From: Prorocentrum cordatum
Lineage: Eukaryota; Sar; Dinophyceae; Prorocentrales; Prorocentraceae
DNA length: 64,000 nucleotides
Direction: 5' to 3'
NCBI GenBank assembly: GCA_963575745.1
Contig: CAUYUJ010012603.1
Location: 363,786 to 427,785, forward strand
Made by a program: the position numbers and the translations under genes
Notes under the pieces: generated by a model
Databases searched by the model: none
Told to the model about the DNA's origin: nothing
What the model saw: the letters and a program-made list of their open reading frames with translations, nothing else
Shown here: piece by piece, positions 30,021 to 40,669 of the stretch
How positions within the stretch are numbered: the stretch's first letter is position 1
How the letters are laid out: each line of letters starts with the position of its first letter

Positions 30021-30076
30021 TTTGAAGGGGAACTGGGACACACAAACAAGTGGCACGCGTGCCCTGGCTCTTGCAC

Positions 30077-30715
30077 AAAGGTGTCCGAGGCTCAGGGGGG
30101 CTGCCCTGGGAAGCCTGGGCGGGGAGGGGCAGAGGGGGGGGGGCAGGGGGGTGAACGACACGACACGACACGACACGAAATAAAAGTGGCCCAGGGGGGC
30201 TACCCCGGGAAGCGTGGACAGGGGGGGGGGGACGAACGACACGACGAACGACGAAAATAAAGGGTTCCGTGGCCCAGGGGGGCTACCCTGGGAAGCGTGG
30301 ACGAAGCGTGGACAGGGGGGGGGGCGAGGGGGCGGGAGGGGGGCGAGGGGACGAACGACACGACGAACGACGAAAATAAAGGGTTCCGAGGCCCAGGGGG
30401 GCTGCCCTGGGAAGCCTGGGGGGGGCAGGGGGACGAGGGGCAGGGGGGGGGCAGGGGGACGAACGACACGACACGACACGACACGAAAATAAAGGTGTCC
30501 GAGGCCCAGGGGGGGGGCTGCCCTGGGAAGCCTGGAGGAGGGGGGGCAGGGGGACGAGGGGCAGGGGGGGGGCAGGGGGACGAACGACACGACACGACAC
30601 GACACGACAATAAAGGTGTCCGAGGCCCAGGGGGGGGCTGCCCTGGGAAGCCTGGAGGAGGGGGGGCAGGGGGACGAACGACACGACACGACACGACACG
30701 AAAATAAAGATGTCC
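30077..30715 (+). repeat. 75-125 bp tandem repeat, six to seven units
   Basis: Each unit starts AAA..GTGTCCGAGGCCCAGG, passes GGGGGGCTGCCCTGGGAAGC and ends in (CGACA)n then CGAAAATAAA. Unit length varies with the G runs and the CGACA count. Confidence 0.85.
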
Positions 30716-30749
30716 GAGCTCTAGAGCACAGCTGTGCAAGATAATAAAT

Positions 30750-30900
30750 TCACACAAATAAAAATATCCCCCATATTTTCCCATATTTTCCGTGTTTCTG
30801 TCTTCCCCCCCACTTTCCATATTTTCCCATATTTTCTGGGAATCGCCGATTAATTGTGTCTGTGTGTTTCTTTCCCTCCTGAACAATGCCCAGCAACAAA
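30750..30900. repeat. Dispersed repeat shared with 55005-55140
   Basis: AATATCCCCCATATTTTCCC, TTCTGTCTTCCCCCCCAC, ATCGCCGATTAATTGTG and TTTCCCTCCTGA occur in the same order in both copies. Confidence 0.75.
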
Positions 30901-31022
30901 TGTTGTCCCAAACCAACAGCAGCCGCTGTTTGGCAGGCGGCCTTCTGTCTCGAATGGGCACAGGCCGCGGCGGCGCGGACAGCGAGTCCTGTTCAGAAGG
31001 AACAGGAACTGCTGTCGGGCAT

Positions 31023-31057
31023 TGTACCCGTTCTTTCGGTACCCATGTCGGGCGTCC
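31023..31057 (-). repeat. 35-bp inverted repeat, right arm
   Basis: Partner of 29986-30020. Confidence 0.75.
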
Positions 31058-31242
31058 AGAGCTGCAGTACAGGGGCGCCCGGTCGCCCTCGGTGCCGGCA
31101 AGCGGGAGCACCGTGATGGTCGGCAGCTGGTCGGCCCGCAGCTCGCCCCGCTCGATCTGCGCCAGCGTCTCGCGCACGGGCGTGCCGCAGCCGGAGAAGG
31201 TGTGCGAGATCCGGGCGTGCGCGAAGCGGATGCGGCTGGTCT

Positions 31243-31542
31243 TGGGTCGGGCGTGTTCCCCCGCAGGCGGATTTCTGGGTCGAAAAAGTAGGAGCAGCCT
31301 AAAAGACAGCCCAAAGCGGTCAAAAGTGAGCGACAGGTCGTCCCTGGGCTATCTCTTGACTATGTCTGACTCGCCGTCGCTCGGACGTCCACTCCACGTG
31401 CACTTTTCGGCCTCGTGCGTGTTTTTGTTCCTGCTCGTTGGTCGAGGATGGTCCTCGATGGTTCTCGCCCAGAGAACACATGCACACGTCCAAGCGATGC
31501 CAGGCTGAACGCTCCTCCTGCAGAGGTCCGTGCCCGACCCAA
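31243..31542. mobile_element. MITE family 1, copy 4
   Basis: 300 bp, the longest copy. TGGGTCGGGCGTGTTCCC ... GTCCGTGCCCGACCCA. Flanked by GGCTGGTCT (31234-31242) and GGCTGGGCT (31543-31551), a 9-bp target duplication with one difference. Confidence 0.75.
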
Positions 31543-31551
31543 GGCTGGGCT

Positions 31552-31969
31552 CGAGCCACTCGCAGCCCTCGTCGGCCCGCCTGCCGCCGCGCGGCTTGGG
31601 CCGCTGCCTCTCGCCCGGCATATGCCGGCGGGCCTCGGGCAGCCCCCGCGCTGCCCGCCGTCGTCGCCGCGCGGCGCTCTGGTCTCACGACGTATCGCAC
31701 CCTGCCGCGTTCGAGCTGGATGCCTCGAGCCAGGAGAACAGGCGAAGGCTGGCAAACTGGCTGCTCCAACGGAGCTCCGGGAGATGGATCCTTTCTTCCC
31801 GGAAGCGCGATATAGTTAGTGCGCCGAGTCTCGTTCCGGGGACCTGTTTTTTCTTCCGGGGGAACCGTTTTAGCAGCCACGGATTTGCCAGCCCTCGCCC
31901 AGCTTCCGATTGAGCTTAGACGATTAATGAGGGGGGCTGGCGTCCATGACCATGCACGACATGAGGGGA
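31552..31969. other. No gene recognised
   Basis: GC-rich sequence with Arg/Ala/Pro-rich frames; nothing identifiable. Confidence 0.35.
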
Positions 31970-32180
31970 AAGGAGCCCTGACGGGAACGGTACCGTCAGG
32001 GCGCTGCGTTGACCCAGGGCTAAATAAGGAACGAGGCCCCTTTTCTCCCATAAGTTGAACATCGCCTTCCCATGGAAAACCTCGGGAAAGCCGAAGGCAA
32101 TCTGCAGAACAATCAAGGAACACCGAGCCCCTCCCCAACGAAGAGGGTTCCTTCTTCAGGGCCCCGGCTGTACCTGGACG
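31970..32180. repeat. Dispersed repeat shared with 27395-27560
   Basis: Second copy; it contains GGAACACCGAGCCCCTCCCC and AGAGGGTTCCTTCTTCAGG. From 32181 to 32787 nothing further is recognised. Confidence 0.6.
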
Positions 32181-32934
32181 TGGAAGCTGCCCCCAGGACT
32201 GGCACACGTCGTCCTGAAATTGTGTTTTGCTGAGGATCCCGGATGCCGAGAGGGGCCGAGGGAACCGACAACGGCGAGAAAACTCAGGACCCCATGTGAG
32301 CGTTTTTTATTCGGCGTTTCGACACTGGGCGGAAGGAGGGGGAGGGGGGGTCTGGCTGAGGCTCCACATACTCCGTGGGGGGGGGAGGGGGGGGTGCGAG
32401 GGCCCGCGCCGATCGTCAAAACAACGAATCAAAAAACGATCACCATCTCAGGACCCTTGTTTTCGTTATGAGAGGAAGGCTTGCGCCGATGACACTGCGA
32501 AGGACTGCGGAACAACGCCCAAGAAAACACGAGCAAGAACACGCAGCACTCTGGGGGGGGGCACCCTCGGCACCGCTCGAAAGCACCGAACAGCAGCCCG
32601 TCTTCACAGTCTGGACCATGGGCGTATTGGCCCGCACCGGGGAGGAGAGCTCACGAGCAACTGCTGACAATTTGGCGCCAGCGTGCCGCTCATGATCCCA
32701 AGGGCCCCACGCTGGGGCTGCACTTATTCAAGCTGGCTCCCGAAGAGTAGGTACAAGACTGGACACGTCGCTGCCAAGTGCCCGGTTCTCTCTCTCTCTT
32801 TTTCCCAACCCTCCATCGGTTTGGTTCTCGTTTGGGATGGAGCAGTGGGGTCGCCGACTCCCGTGTCCTTCTCCTCCCCCCCCGCGCTCTCCTCTCGGCT
32901 CCATCCTCTCGCATCCCTCTTGTGGGCTGCGAAG

Positions 32935-34150
32935 TGTCAAACTGTCGCCACTTTCGAGGGCTGCTGGGGGGGGCCAACAGAGTGGGGCCCCACGCAGACC
33001 CAGACGGGAACTCGCCATCCCTGGGGGGCTGCGAAGCGCGGAACTGCCGCCTCTTGCGAGGGCTGCTGGGGGGGCAACAAAGCGCGGTCCCACGCAGACC
33101 CAGACAGGACTTGGCCATCCCTGCGGGGCTGCGATGCGTGAAGCTGTCGCCACTTTCGAGGGCTGCTGGGTGGGCCAGCACAGTGGGGCCCCACGCAGAC
33201 CCGAACGGGACCTCGCCATCCTTGGGAGGCTTCGAATTGGTAAACTGTCGCCACTTTCGAAGGCTGCTTCGGGGACCAGCGCAGTGGGGTCCCACACTGA
33301 CCCAACCGGGACCTCGCCATACCGAGGGGGGCTGCGAAGTGTGTTAAACTGTCGCCACTTTCGAAAGCCGCTTTGGGGGCCAGCGCAGTGGGCTCCCACA
33401 CAGATCCGAACGGGACGTGGCCATCCCTTGGGGGGCTGCGAAGTGTGAGACTGCCGCCACTTTCGAAGGCTGCTGGGGGGGGGCAACGGAGTGGGGTTCC
33501 ACGAAGACCAGGCGGGACCTCGCCATAATGTGTTGGCTGGCTGCGAGGTGCTAAACTGTCGCCACTTTCGAGGGCTGCTGGGGGGGCAGCACAGTGGGGC
33601 CCCACGCAGACCCAAACAGGACCTCGCCATCCACGGGAGGCTGCGGAGTGCTAAGCCGTCGCCACTTTCGAAGGCTGCTTCGGGGGCCAGCGCAGTGGGG
33701 GTCCCACACTGACCCAAACGGGACCTGGTCATCCCTGTGGGACGCTGCGAAATGCTAAACTGTCGCCACTTTCGAGGGCTGCTGGGGGGGGGGGGGGCAG
33801 CACAGTGGGGCCCCACGCAGACCCAACCGAGACCTCACCATCCCTGCTTGGCTGGCTGCGCAATGTAAAACTGCCGCCACTTTCGAGGGCTGCTGGGGGG
33901 GGCAGCACAGTGGGGACCCACGCAGACCCGAGCGGAACCTCGCCATCCCTGGGGGGCTGCGAAGTGTGAAGCTGTCGCCACTTTCGAGGGCTGCTGGGGG
34001 GGCCAGCACAGGCCCCACGCAAACCCGAACGGAACCTCGCCATCCCTGGGGGGCTGCGAAGTGCGAAACTGTCTCCCCACTTTCGAGGGCTGCTGGGGGG
34101 CCAGCGCAGTGGGGTCCCACGTAGATCCCACAAAGACCTCGCCATCATCT
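32935..34150 (+). repeat. ~95-bp satellite array, left arm (about 12 units)
   Basis: The unit contains ACTGTCGCCACTTTCGAGG, GCTGCTGGGGGGGCCAGC, AGTGGGGCCCCACGCAGACC and CCTCGCCATCCCTGG. Confidence 0.9.
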
Positions 34151-34984
34151 AGCGGCTTCTGCCGAGGCGATTGTTCTTCCTGCCCAAAGTCTTCCTTTGA
34201 CTTCTCCTTCCCAGTACAATGCCTCCTCGCCAGTTGTACCTCTGTTCTACGAGTCGGCCACGCACCCTGCGTACGACACAGCTATCCGCCGTGCACCGTT
34301 TCTTGCAATGTTGCTGTCGCATTGGTGTCGGCCCACCTTATATCATCCCTTGGTGTCGATGGGTTGGGTACGTCGCAGGGTCATTCTCGCTTCTGCCAGA
34401 AAACCGGAAGAAACGATGTGAGGGGGTTGAGGGTGTGATCGGAGAGGGCGCAAATCCAACGTCATGAGGCTTTGCTTCAGGGGGGGACTCTGATCGAAAC
34501 TCCTCGAGCAAAACCTGACGCCCACTGCGATCCGCTGTCGCACACGATGCATGATTTCAACAGCCGTCAATGCGACATACTGCAATACGCTTATCCCGAG
34601 GATGGCGACGAACAGACTTGGATGTAAGCACGACGAACAACGGCTACAAACGCCATCACCCTGGGATGCTAGCCACGGAGAATCATGAAAAGACAAAATG
34701 TGCCAAATGTTGTTAGAGCTCTAAAGGCTGTGGTGCCCGGCCTCACCGCTCAGATGTGAAGGCGCCAATCACATGTATGATGAGGACGCCCCGACGAGAC
34801 ATGATATGCTTCCTCGGCGATTGCAGAAACATATTACCCTGGCGACGTACCCAACCCCTGCGCAATGCGGGGCGTGAGTAGCCTTGGCAACTTTATAAGG
34901 GGATGATGACGAGACATGGACGTATGTATTTCTGCGACCAGCATTTGGGAAGTCCCATTTGAGTCCGCCGCGAGGCCCCTCTAT

Positions 34985-36060
34985 GCTGCCCCCCCTAGCA
35001 GGCCTCGAAAGTGGCGACACTTTCACAGATAGCAGCCCCCCAGTGATGGCGAGATCCCATTTGAATCAGCGTAGCACGTCACTATTCTGGACCCCCTGGC
35101 AGCCCTCGAAAGTGGCGACACTTTCACAGATCGCGGCCCCCCCAGGAATGGCGAGGTCTCATCTGAATCTGCGTAGGACGTCACTGTGCTGCCCCCCCCG
35201 CCAGCAGGCCTCGAAAGTGGCGACAGGTTTACAGATCGCAGCCTCCCAGGGATGGCGAGGTCTAAATTGAGTCTGCGTAGGACGTCACTGCGCTGGACCC
35301 CCCAGCAGGCCTCGAAAGTGGCGACAGTTTCACAGATCGCAGCCCCCCAGGGATGGCGAGGTCCAAAGTGGGTCTGCGTAGGACGTCACTATGCTGGACC
35401 CCCAGCAGGCCTCCAAAATGGCGACAGTTTGACAGATCGCAGCCCCCCAAGGATGGCAAGGTCAAATTTGGTCTGCGTAGGACGTCACTATGCTGAACCC
35501 TCCAGCAGGCCTCGGAAGTGGCGACAGTTTCACAGATCGCAGCCCCCCAGGGATTGCGAGGTCCCATTTCAATATGAGTAGGACGTCACGGCGCTGGACC
35601 CCCCAGCAGGCCTCGAAAGTGGCGACACTTTCACAGATAGCAGCCCCCCAGGGATGGCGAGGTCAAAATTGGGTCTGCGTGGGACGTCACTGTGCTGGAC
35701 CCCCCTGCAGGCCTCGAAAGTGGCGACACTTTCACATATAGCAGCCCCCTCAGGGATGGCGAGGTCCAAATTGGGTCTGCGTAGGACATCACTATGCTGG
35801 ACCCCACAGCAGGCCTCGAAAGTGGCGACAGGTTCACAGATCGCAGCCCCCCAGGGATGGCGAGGTCCAAAGTGGGTCTGCGTAGGACGTCACTGTGCTG
35901 GACCCCCCAGCAGGGCTCGGAAGTGGCGACAGTTTCACAGATCGCAGCCCCCCAGGGATGGCGAGGTCGAAATTTGGTCTGCGTAGGACGTCACTATGCT
36001 GGACCCTCCAGCAGGCCTCGGAAGTGGCGACAGTTTCACAGATCGCAGCCTCCCCCCATG
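34985..36060 (-). repeat. ~95-100 bp satellite array, right arm (about 11 units)
   Basis: Reverse orientation of the left-arm unit: CCTCGAAAGTGGCGACAGTT, CAGATCGCAGCCCCCCAGGG, ATGGCGAGGTCCAAATTGGG and TCTGCGTAGGACGTCAC. The two arms differ more from each other than units within an arm do, so the arms have homogenised separately. Confidence 0.9.
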
Positions 36061-36365
36061 GCAAGACGGGCAGGAGGCAGGAGAGAGGCGGGAGGACGCG
36101 ACCACAGTCCTCTACTCTCTACTCAAAACGAATACCCAACCAAGGATTGTTAGGAAAAACAAACTCGCGACACACATGAGGCATCAGAGGCACGTAAGCG
36201 AAAACCTGGACACTCCCCGGAGGAGAACTGCAGAGAAACCTTGCAAGAGAGAAGCGACGAATAGTATACAGACGACTCGATGTACGATTCAAACTAGACC
36301 CAACCCTGCATTTCGTCAAGGCGCGCGTCAGGTAGCCTGAGAAACATACGCATCCAAAAAGAAAC

Positions 36366-36491
36366 CAGGAAGTAGAGCAGGCCTTGCAATATCTTCTGCG
36401 CTTCGTTTCGTCCCCCATGTAGAAGCCCCAGTTCGGAGGCACAACTCCTGGGTCGGTGTTGACGCACTGGTAGAATGACAGGAGCAGGTTC
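36366..36491 (-). CDS. Exon of a DHHC-type palmitoyltransferase (partial)
   Basis: The minus frame reads NLLLSFYQCVNTDPGVVPP, then GDETKRRRYCKACSTS. DHHC S-acyltransferases have a hydrophobic span, then T-DPG near the membrane, then R-Y-C-x2-C opening the zinc-binding cysteine-rich domain; all three appear in order and spacing. A plausible acceptor (TTTGGCAG|G) lies at 36492-36493 and a donor (TTCCTG|GTTTCT) at 36365, giving a 126-nt exon of 42 codons. The DHHC tetrapeptide itself would be in the next exon, which I do not find. It is just outside the right end of the foldback element. Could be an intact spliced gene or an orphan fragment. Confidence 0.5.
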
Positions 36492-36559
36492 CTGCCAAAC
36501 CACAGGTCAGCTGCTATGCGCAGCGGCATGCATCCTAGCCTCCCTCTGACTGGTGCAAT

Positions 36560-37427
36560 AGGGTCAGCTTGTGCGCAAGCCCTCGGTAAACCTAGGCAGG
36601 ATGAGACGTTGTAGCAAGCCATGTGCACGGCATCTGCACACGGATGTTCCAGCGTGGGCCCCGAACACCAACTCTATGAAAACCGTGGGTGCAACCTATG
36701 TTGCGCAACATGATGCAAGCCGTGCGCAACACACCCCCAACACACGCGCGATACAAACGCAACTTGAAGTCAGCAGGACTGTGAACACCACAAACTCATC
36801 ACGTATGCAATGGGTACGCATTAGGAACGCAACATCGCGCAACGTGACGTAGCCTGAACAAATACACTTGCAACATACCTTTCAAACACATGTGCTGCAA
36901 CAGCACAGGCGGCACACAGCAACACAGCGAGCATCCAAGCGCACTTCGAATGAGGCACCGATGCAATACGAGTGGGATGTACAGGCAATAAGCTTGCAGG
37001 AAGATGTCACACCAATCCAGTACGATGTGCACGGTCATTTTGTTACAAATAATACCCCCGTGAAATACGCAAACACGTGAGCCGCATGGGCGGGGTCCTG
37101 TGGCACAACCCGTGGACACGGCCTCATGGGCAGAACATACTTCCATTTAAGCCCAGCGCCCTCCATGGCGCAAACCATCGGCGGGACCACGAGAATACGA
37201 CGCATGTGCGCCACCCGTCTGCGGGACCCCTCGGCGGGATCCCATGGCTGGGACAAAGCTGCGCCATTGGATGCCCAGTTCCCTATACCAAAGGCAAGGC
37301 ACCCCGAGAACAAGCAGCGATGGTAGGGGGTATGTGCACTCGGCAAGTTTCTGCCGTAGCTTGACGTGCCCCGGCACGTGCGCATGAACTCTGCCGGGTA
37401 TGTGCCCGCGCCGACTTCGGCAGCCTG
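36560..37427. other. No gene recognised
   Basis: Moderate complexity, lower GC in 36.6-37.1 kb, with many short direct CAACA/GCAACA motifs. Possibly intron of the gene holding the DHHC-like exon. Confidence 0.35.
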
Positions 37428-37437
37428 ACGCTGGCAT

Positions 37438-37607
37438 TAGGTCGGGCATGTCCCTCTACAGGCGGATTTTGCGCGACAATTGATAAAAAAAAAACGAATA
37501 TGCCCAAACATATTCAAACATACAAAAAAAACTAAAACAACAAATCGTCCCCTGCCTATTATTACTATTTTTGAATATTCCTCCTGTAGAGGGACAGACC
37601 CGACTTA
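37438..37607. mobile_element. MITE family 1, copy 5
   Basis: 170 bp. TAGGTCGGGCATGTCCCTCT ... AGAGGGACAGACCCGACTTA. Flanked by perfect 10-bp copies of ACGCTGGCAT (37428-37437 and 37608-37617). Best-preserved copy; it defines the element boundaries. Confidence 0.85.
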
Positions 37608-38278
37608 ACGCTGGCATGAAAACAAAAAGGCCCGTTCGTTTGCGCAATAGCCCGACGGGCCTGACTATGTGCTGCCAGAAACGCCCAGAACGGCTCATCG
37701 AGGCACCGAGGCAGCGCCCATGTGCCCTCCCGAGCACGTGAAGCCAAAACACAGTCTGCAAAGCGCAGTGTGGCCCACCACTCGGAGGCTTCAATATGGC
37801 TCAACAATGTCCCGTGAGCTTATTACGGGCGCCCCTTGGACGGAAAACATTCTAGCGATGTGCCCGAGAAGTGACGCACACAAGCGAAACCCGGTGGATT
37901 GAAAACATGTTGTCGAACGCCGCTCACGTGAAAACAAGAACGACCGAACGTCCTGCATGGTGCGCCAGGAAGCCGGCTTCAGCGCAAGTAACTCCACTCT
38001 TATCTCGACTCGGAACCAAAGCTCCCCCCCACTTCCCTCCCGTTCAGCGCCCCCTCGTTGCCTCCCACAAGTGGCCCCGTGCCCCACTGCTTCCTCAACT
38101 CCCCCCCCTCCGCGGATAATCCCCCCTCCCAATCTTCCGACCACCCCCGAGCCTCCCTACCTCATCCCTCCCTCCTCAGGGAGGGGGACGCGGACGGCCG
38201 ATTGACAGCGTACCGCACACCTCTTCTTGGTGCAGTGCCGGAGCCCAAGCATGGGGGTGCACTCTGCGACTAGGAAGC

Positions 38279-38642
38279 TGATCGTGCATGCTGGAACGCA
38301 CCCCGCCGAGAAAAGCACGGAGGTGTACTTCAGAAGCCTGTGCCCACACGGCGGTGGATGACTTACCAATCAGGCCACCCCAACCCAACCGAAGACCCCC
38401 CGAATTTGACCCGAATTTCGGGTTGGGAGGGGGGGGGGCACGGGTCCCGTGTATGGTTTTCTCATGGTCCCCGACCCCGCCCCCTGGAGGGCAAATGGAG
38501 GCCTTCGGGTTGGCTTGGGGTGGTGCGGCGGGTGAGCGCAGGCGCTCCACCAGAAGCAGATCGCGCATGCTGGAGCGCACCCCGCCGAGAAAGGCGCGGA
38601 GGTGCACTCCAGAAGCCTGCGCCCACGCGGCCGGTGGATCGA
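38279..38642. repeat. Two direct copies of an ~83-bp segment, 281 bp apart
   Basis: GCATGCTGGAACGCACCCCG, CCGAGAAAAGCACGGAGGTG and CCAGAAGCCTG-like text at 38287 recurs near 38568 with about ten differences. Intervening DNA includes CGAATTTGACCCGAATTTCG, a small palindrome. No gene from 37.6 to 39.0 kb. Confidence 0.65.
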
Positions 38643-39002
38643 GCGTTGGCAGAACTGGGCTTCGTGGAACCTGGCTCAGTGATGTGTACTGGGGGCGCCC
38701 CCCGTCCCAGTTCCACTGACCAGAACTGCCGTCACCCGAAAAAGCACCAGATATGGCAAACCTGGTTTAGTGATCCTGGCCAATTCAAAGGCTCCGGAGC
38801 CCTAGCACTGACCGGGTCCCCTTGCCTGGGGTCCTGGCCATACCCGAGTGGAGGAAAAACCGTTCCTTTTCACCGCAAGCGCTCCACTGGCAGCTCGCAC
38901 CCGCACGCGGCACCTCTCGAAAATTCGCCGTGGCCAGCGTCCGCCAGCCGCCACGCCGCTGCCCCTCCACGGGCATCGCGGGGGCTCACGGGGGAGGAAC
39001 GA

Positions 39003-39175
39003 GGGAGGGGAGGAGGAGGAGGAGGAGGAGGAGGAGGGGCGAGGGGAGGCAAGGGGACGAGGAGGAAGGGGAGGCAGCGAGAGTGTGTGGGGGGAGGAAC
39101 GAGGGAAAGGAGGAGGAGGGGAGGGACGAGGGGAGGCAAGGGGGGGAATGGGAGGGAGGGTGTGGGGGGGGGGAT
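39003..39175. repeat. Purine-rich GGAGGA/GGGAGG tract
   Basis: Imperfect G/A-rich sequence, nearly pyrimidine-free on the plus strand. Confidence 0.75.
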
Positions 39176-39366
39176 GATGGTGAGGTCGGGAGCGAGGGCA
39201 CGATAGTGTGGGGGGCATGGCACGTGAAGGGGGCGTTCCCGAGGGCGCGGGGGGCACGGCGCGGCAGGGCAGGGCACGCACCACGTCTTCGCAGGGACGG
39301 CAGGTTGCGGGAGGGGAAGCGACGCGAGGGGAGACGAGGAGGCGAGGAGCAAGCGGGGAGACGTAG

Positions 39367-39567
39367 GAGAACAACAAGTGACATGAACATAACATAAGAA
39401 CTCGGAAGTCCGCGCGGATTTCTCGGATCGGCGCTGGACCCCCCTCCCTGGCGCGCGGAGCGCGCAGGGGGCGGCGCCGGAGGCGCCGCCGGGGGGCCCC
39501 AGCGCCGATCCGAGAAATTCGCGCGGACCTCCGAGTTTCTATGTGTATGTCACTTGTTGTTCCCCTA
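39367..39567. mobile_element. Palindromic foldback family, copy C (longest arms)
   Basis: Inverted arms extend from GGAGAACAACAAGTGACAT to ATGTCACTTGTTGTTCCCC, then inward through CTCGGAAGTCCGCGCGG and CGCGCGGACCTCCGAG to GGATCGGCGCTGG / CCAGCGCCGATCC. About 80 nt per arm pair with few mismatches. Confidence 0.8.
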
Positions 39568-39789
39568 AGACGGGGGAAGGGGGAGGACGACACATGCAGA
39601 TCGACAGCGGAGAGCGCCCCTCCCCCCCCAGGTCATGAAGAAGAAGTGGTAGATCAGGAGCAGCATGAAAGAGCCGAGGCTCTGCAGCTTGGGCCACCAT
39701 ACCCAGATGAAGACGCCGTGGATAAAGAAAATTATCCTGACCCCTAGCCCGCTCGCCTTCCTCAGGCGCATCCTCCTCAACGTCAACAA
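39565..39789 (-). CDS. Two-span membrane exon-like frame, unknown
   Basis: The minus frame has GVRIIFFIHGVFIWVWWP and LGSFMLLLIYHFFFMTW, two good transmembrane segments in a mixed-composition sequence, preceded by a basic RRMRLRKAS. It ends in a G-rich stretch where the splice boundary could be. No family recognised. It abuts foldback copy C, whose edge it overlaps slightly. Confidence 0.35.
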   Translation of the reverse strand: MLTLRRMRLRKASGLGVRIIFFIHGVFIWVWWPKLQSLGSFMLLLIYHFFFMTWGGRGALRCRSACVVLPLPPS

Positions 39790-39799
39790 CGATGCTCAA

Positions 39800-40669
39800 G
39801 CGACACCCTCAATCTATTCTGCCTTCCCGCCTGATGCCCACTCGCTGCGATGACATCGCCGTGCCAAAAGCAAGACTGCAGCGCCACAAAACCAGGTGAG
39901 GGCGCACCAAACCTGTGACGACACAAGTCGGCAAACCTTGCTCGTACATCGAAGCCGCCGCGATCGCATTGGGATTCCACCGAATCTAACCAGTCGATGC
40001 CCGTTCCCCCGTTCTTCTATCAAAGCTACGCTAGATGTAAGAGGCCCGCGGCTAAACAGACTTGGTTAACTAGTCGTGTGGCTTAGAGAGATGATACCCC
40101 CAAACGACATCACCACAGCACGGATAGCAACATAATCTAGTGTCTGAGACGGCCAAGTAAATGAAGACCCCCACTCGAACCAACATGGGCGACTTCACGG
40201 AAAGGACTTCCTTGAAGAGACGTGGCAAGATGTGCGCCCGCATTCTCAGATCCAGCGCCCTCACGTCCCACACGCACCGTTCATGCATGGCGACGCTCGC
40301 CTGTCGAGGTGACAGGCTACCGCCCGAGCGAACTCCCCTCTGGTGCCAGGCGCGCGTGGTCAAGCCCGAAGCCAGGCTTGCCGCTGCGATACATCGGTCT
40401 GTCCCTGCTCCGCTTCTGCCTCCTCCTCCCTCTCGCCCGGGTGACCCGATGGGGCCCGGTCACGGTGGGGCAGGTGAAACATGAGCTGGGGGCGATGGGG
40501 GCGGAGAGCAGAGCCGCAGGTGGAGCGGGGGAGCGGGGCTCCTCCTCGAGGCCCGGTGAGCGCCGAGGCGCGCTGAGTCGATAGGAGGACAAGGGCACGG
40601 AGCTGGAGCAGCGGCAGCACAGTCAAAACCTACAACGCAGAATGTAGGTGACCGAAAGAACGACCAATA
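39800..40669. other. No gene recognised
   Basis: Mixed-composition DNA, possibly intronic; several Arg/Ser-rich frames without motifs. Confidence 0.35.

Larger units (their letters stand above)
32788..36158. mobile_element. 3.4-kb foldback element with satellite arms
   Basis: The outer ends are inverted: CTTTTTCCCAACCCTCCATC and GGTTCTCGTTTG on the left, CAAAACGAATACCCAACC and GATTGTTAGGAAAA on the right. Inside, each arm is an array of the same ~95-100 bp unit: 32935-34150 in one orientation, 34985-36060 in the other. A central 0.8 kb (34.16-34.98) separates them and contains no recognised gene. Arms made of tandem subrepeats recall Drosophila FB elements, but no transposase is visible. Confidence 0.6.
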
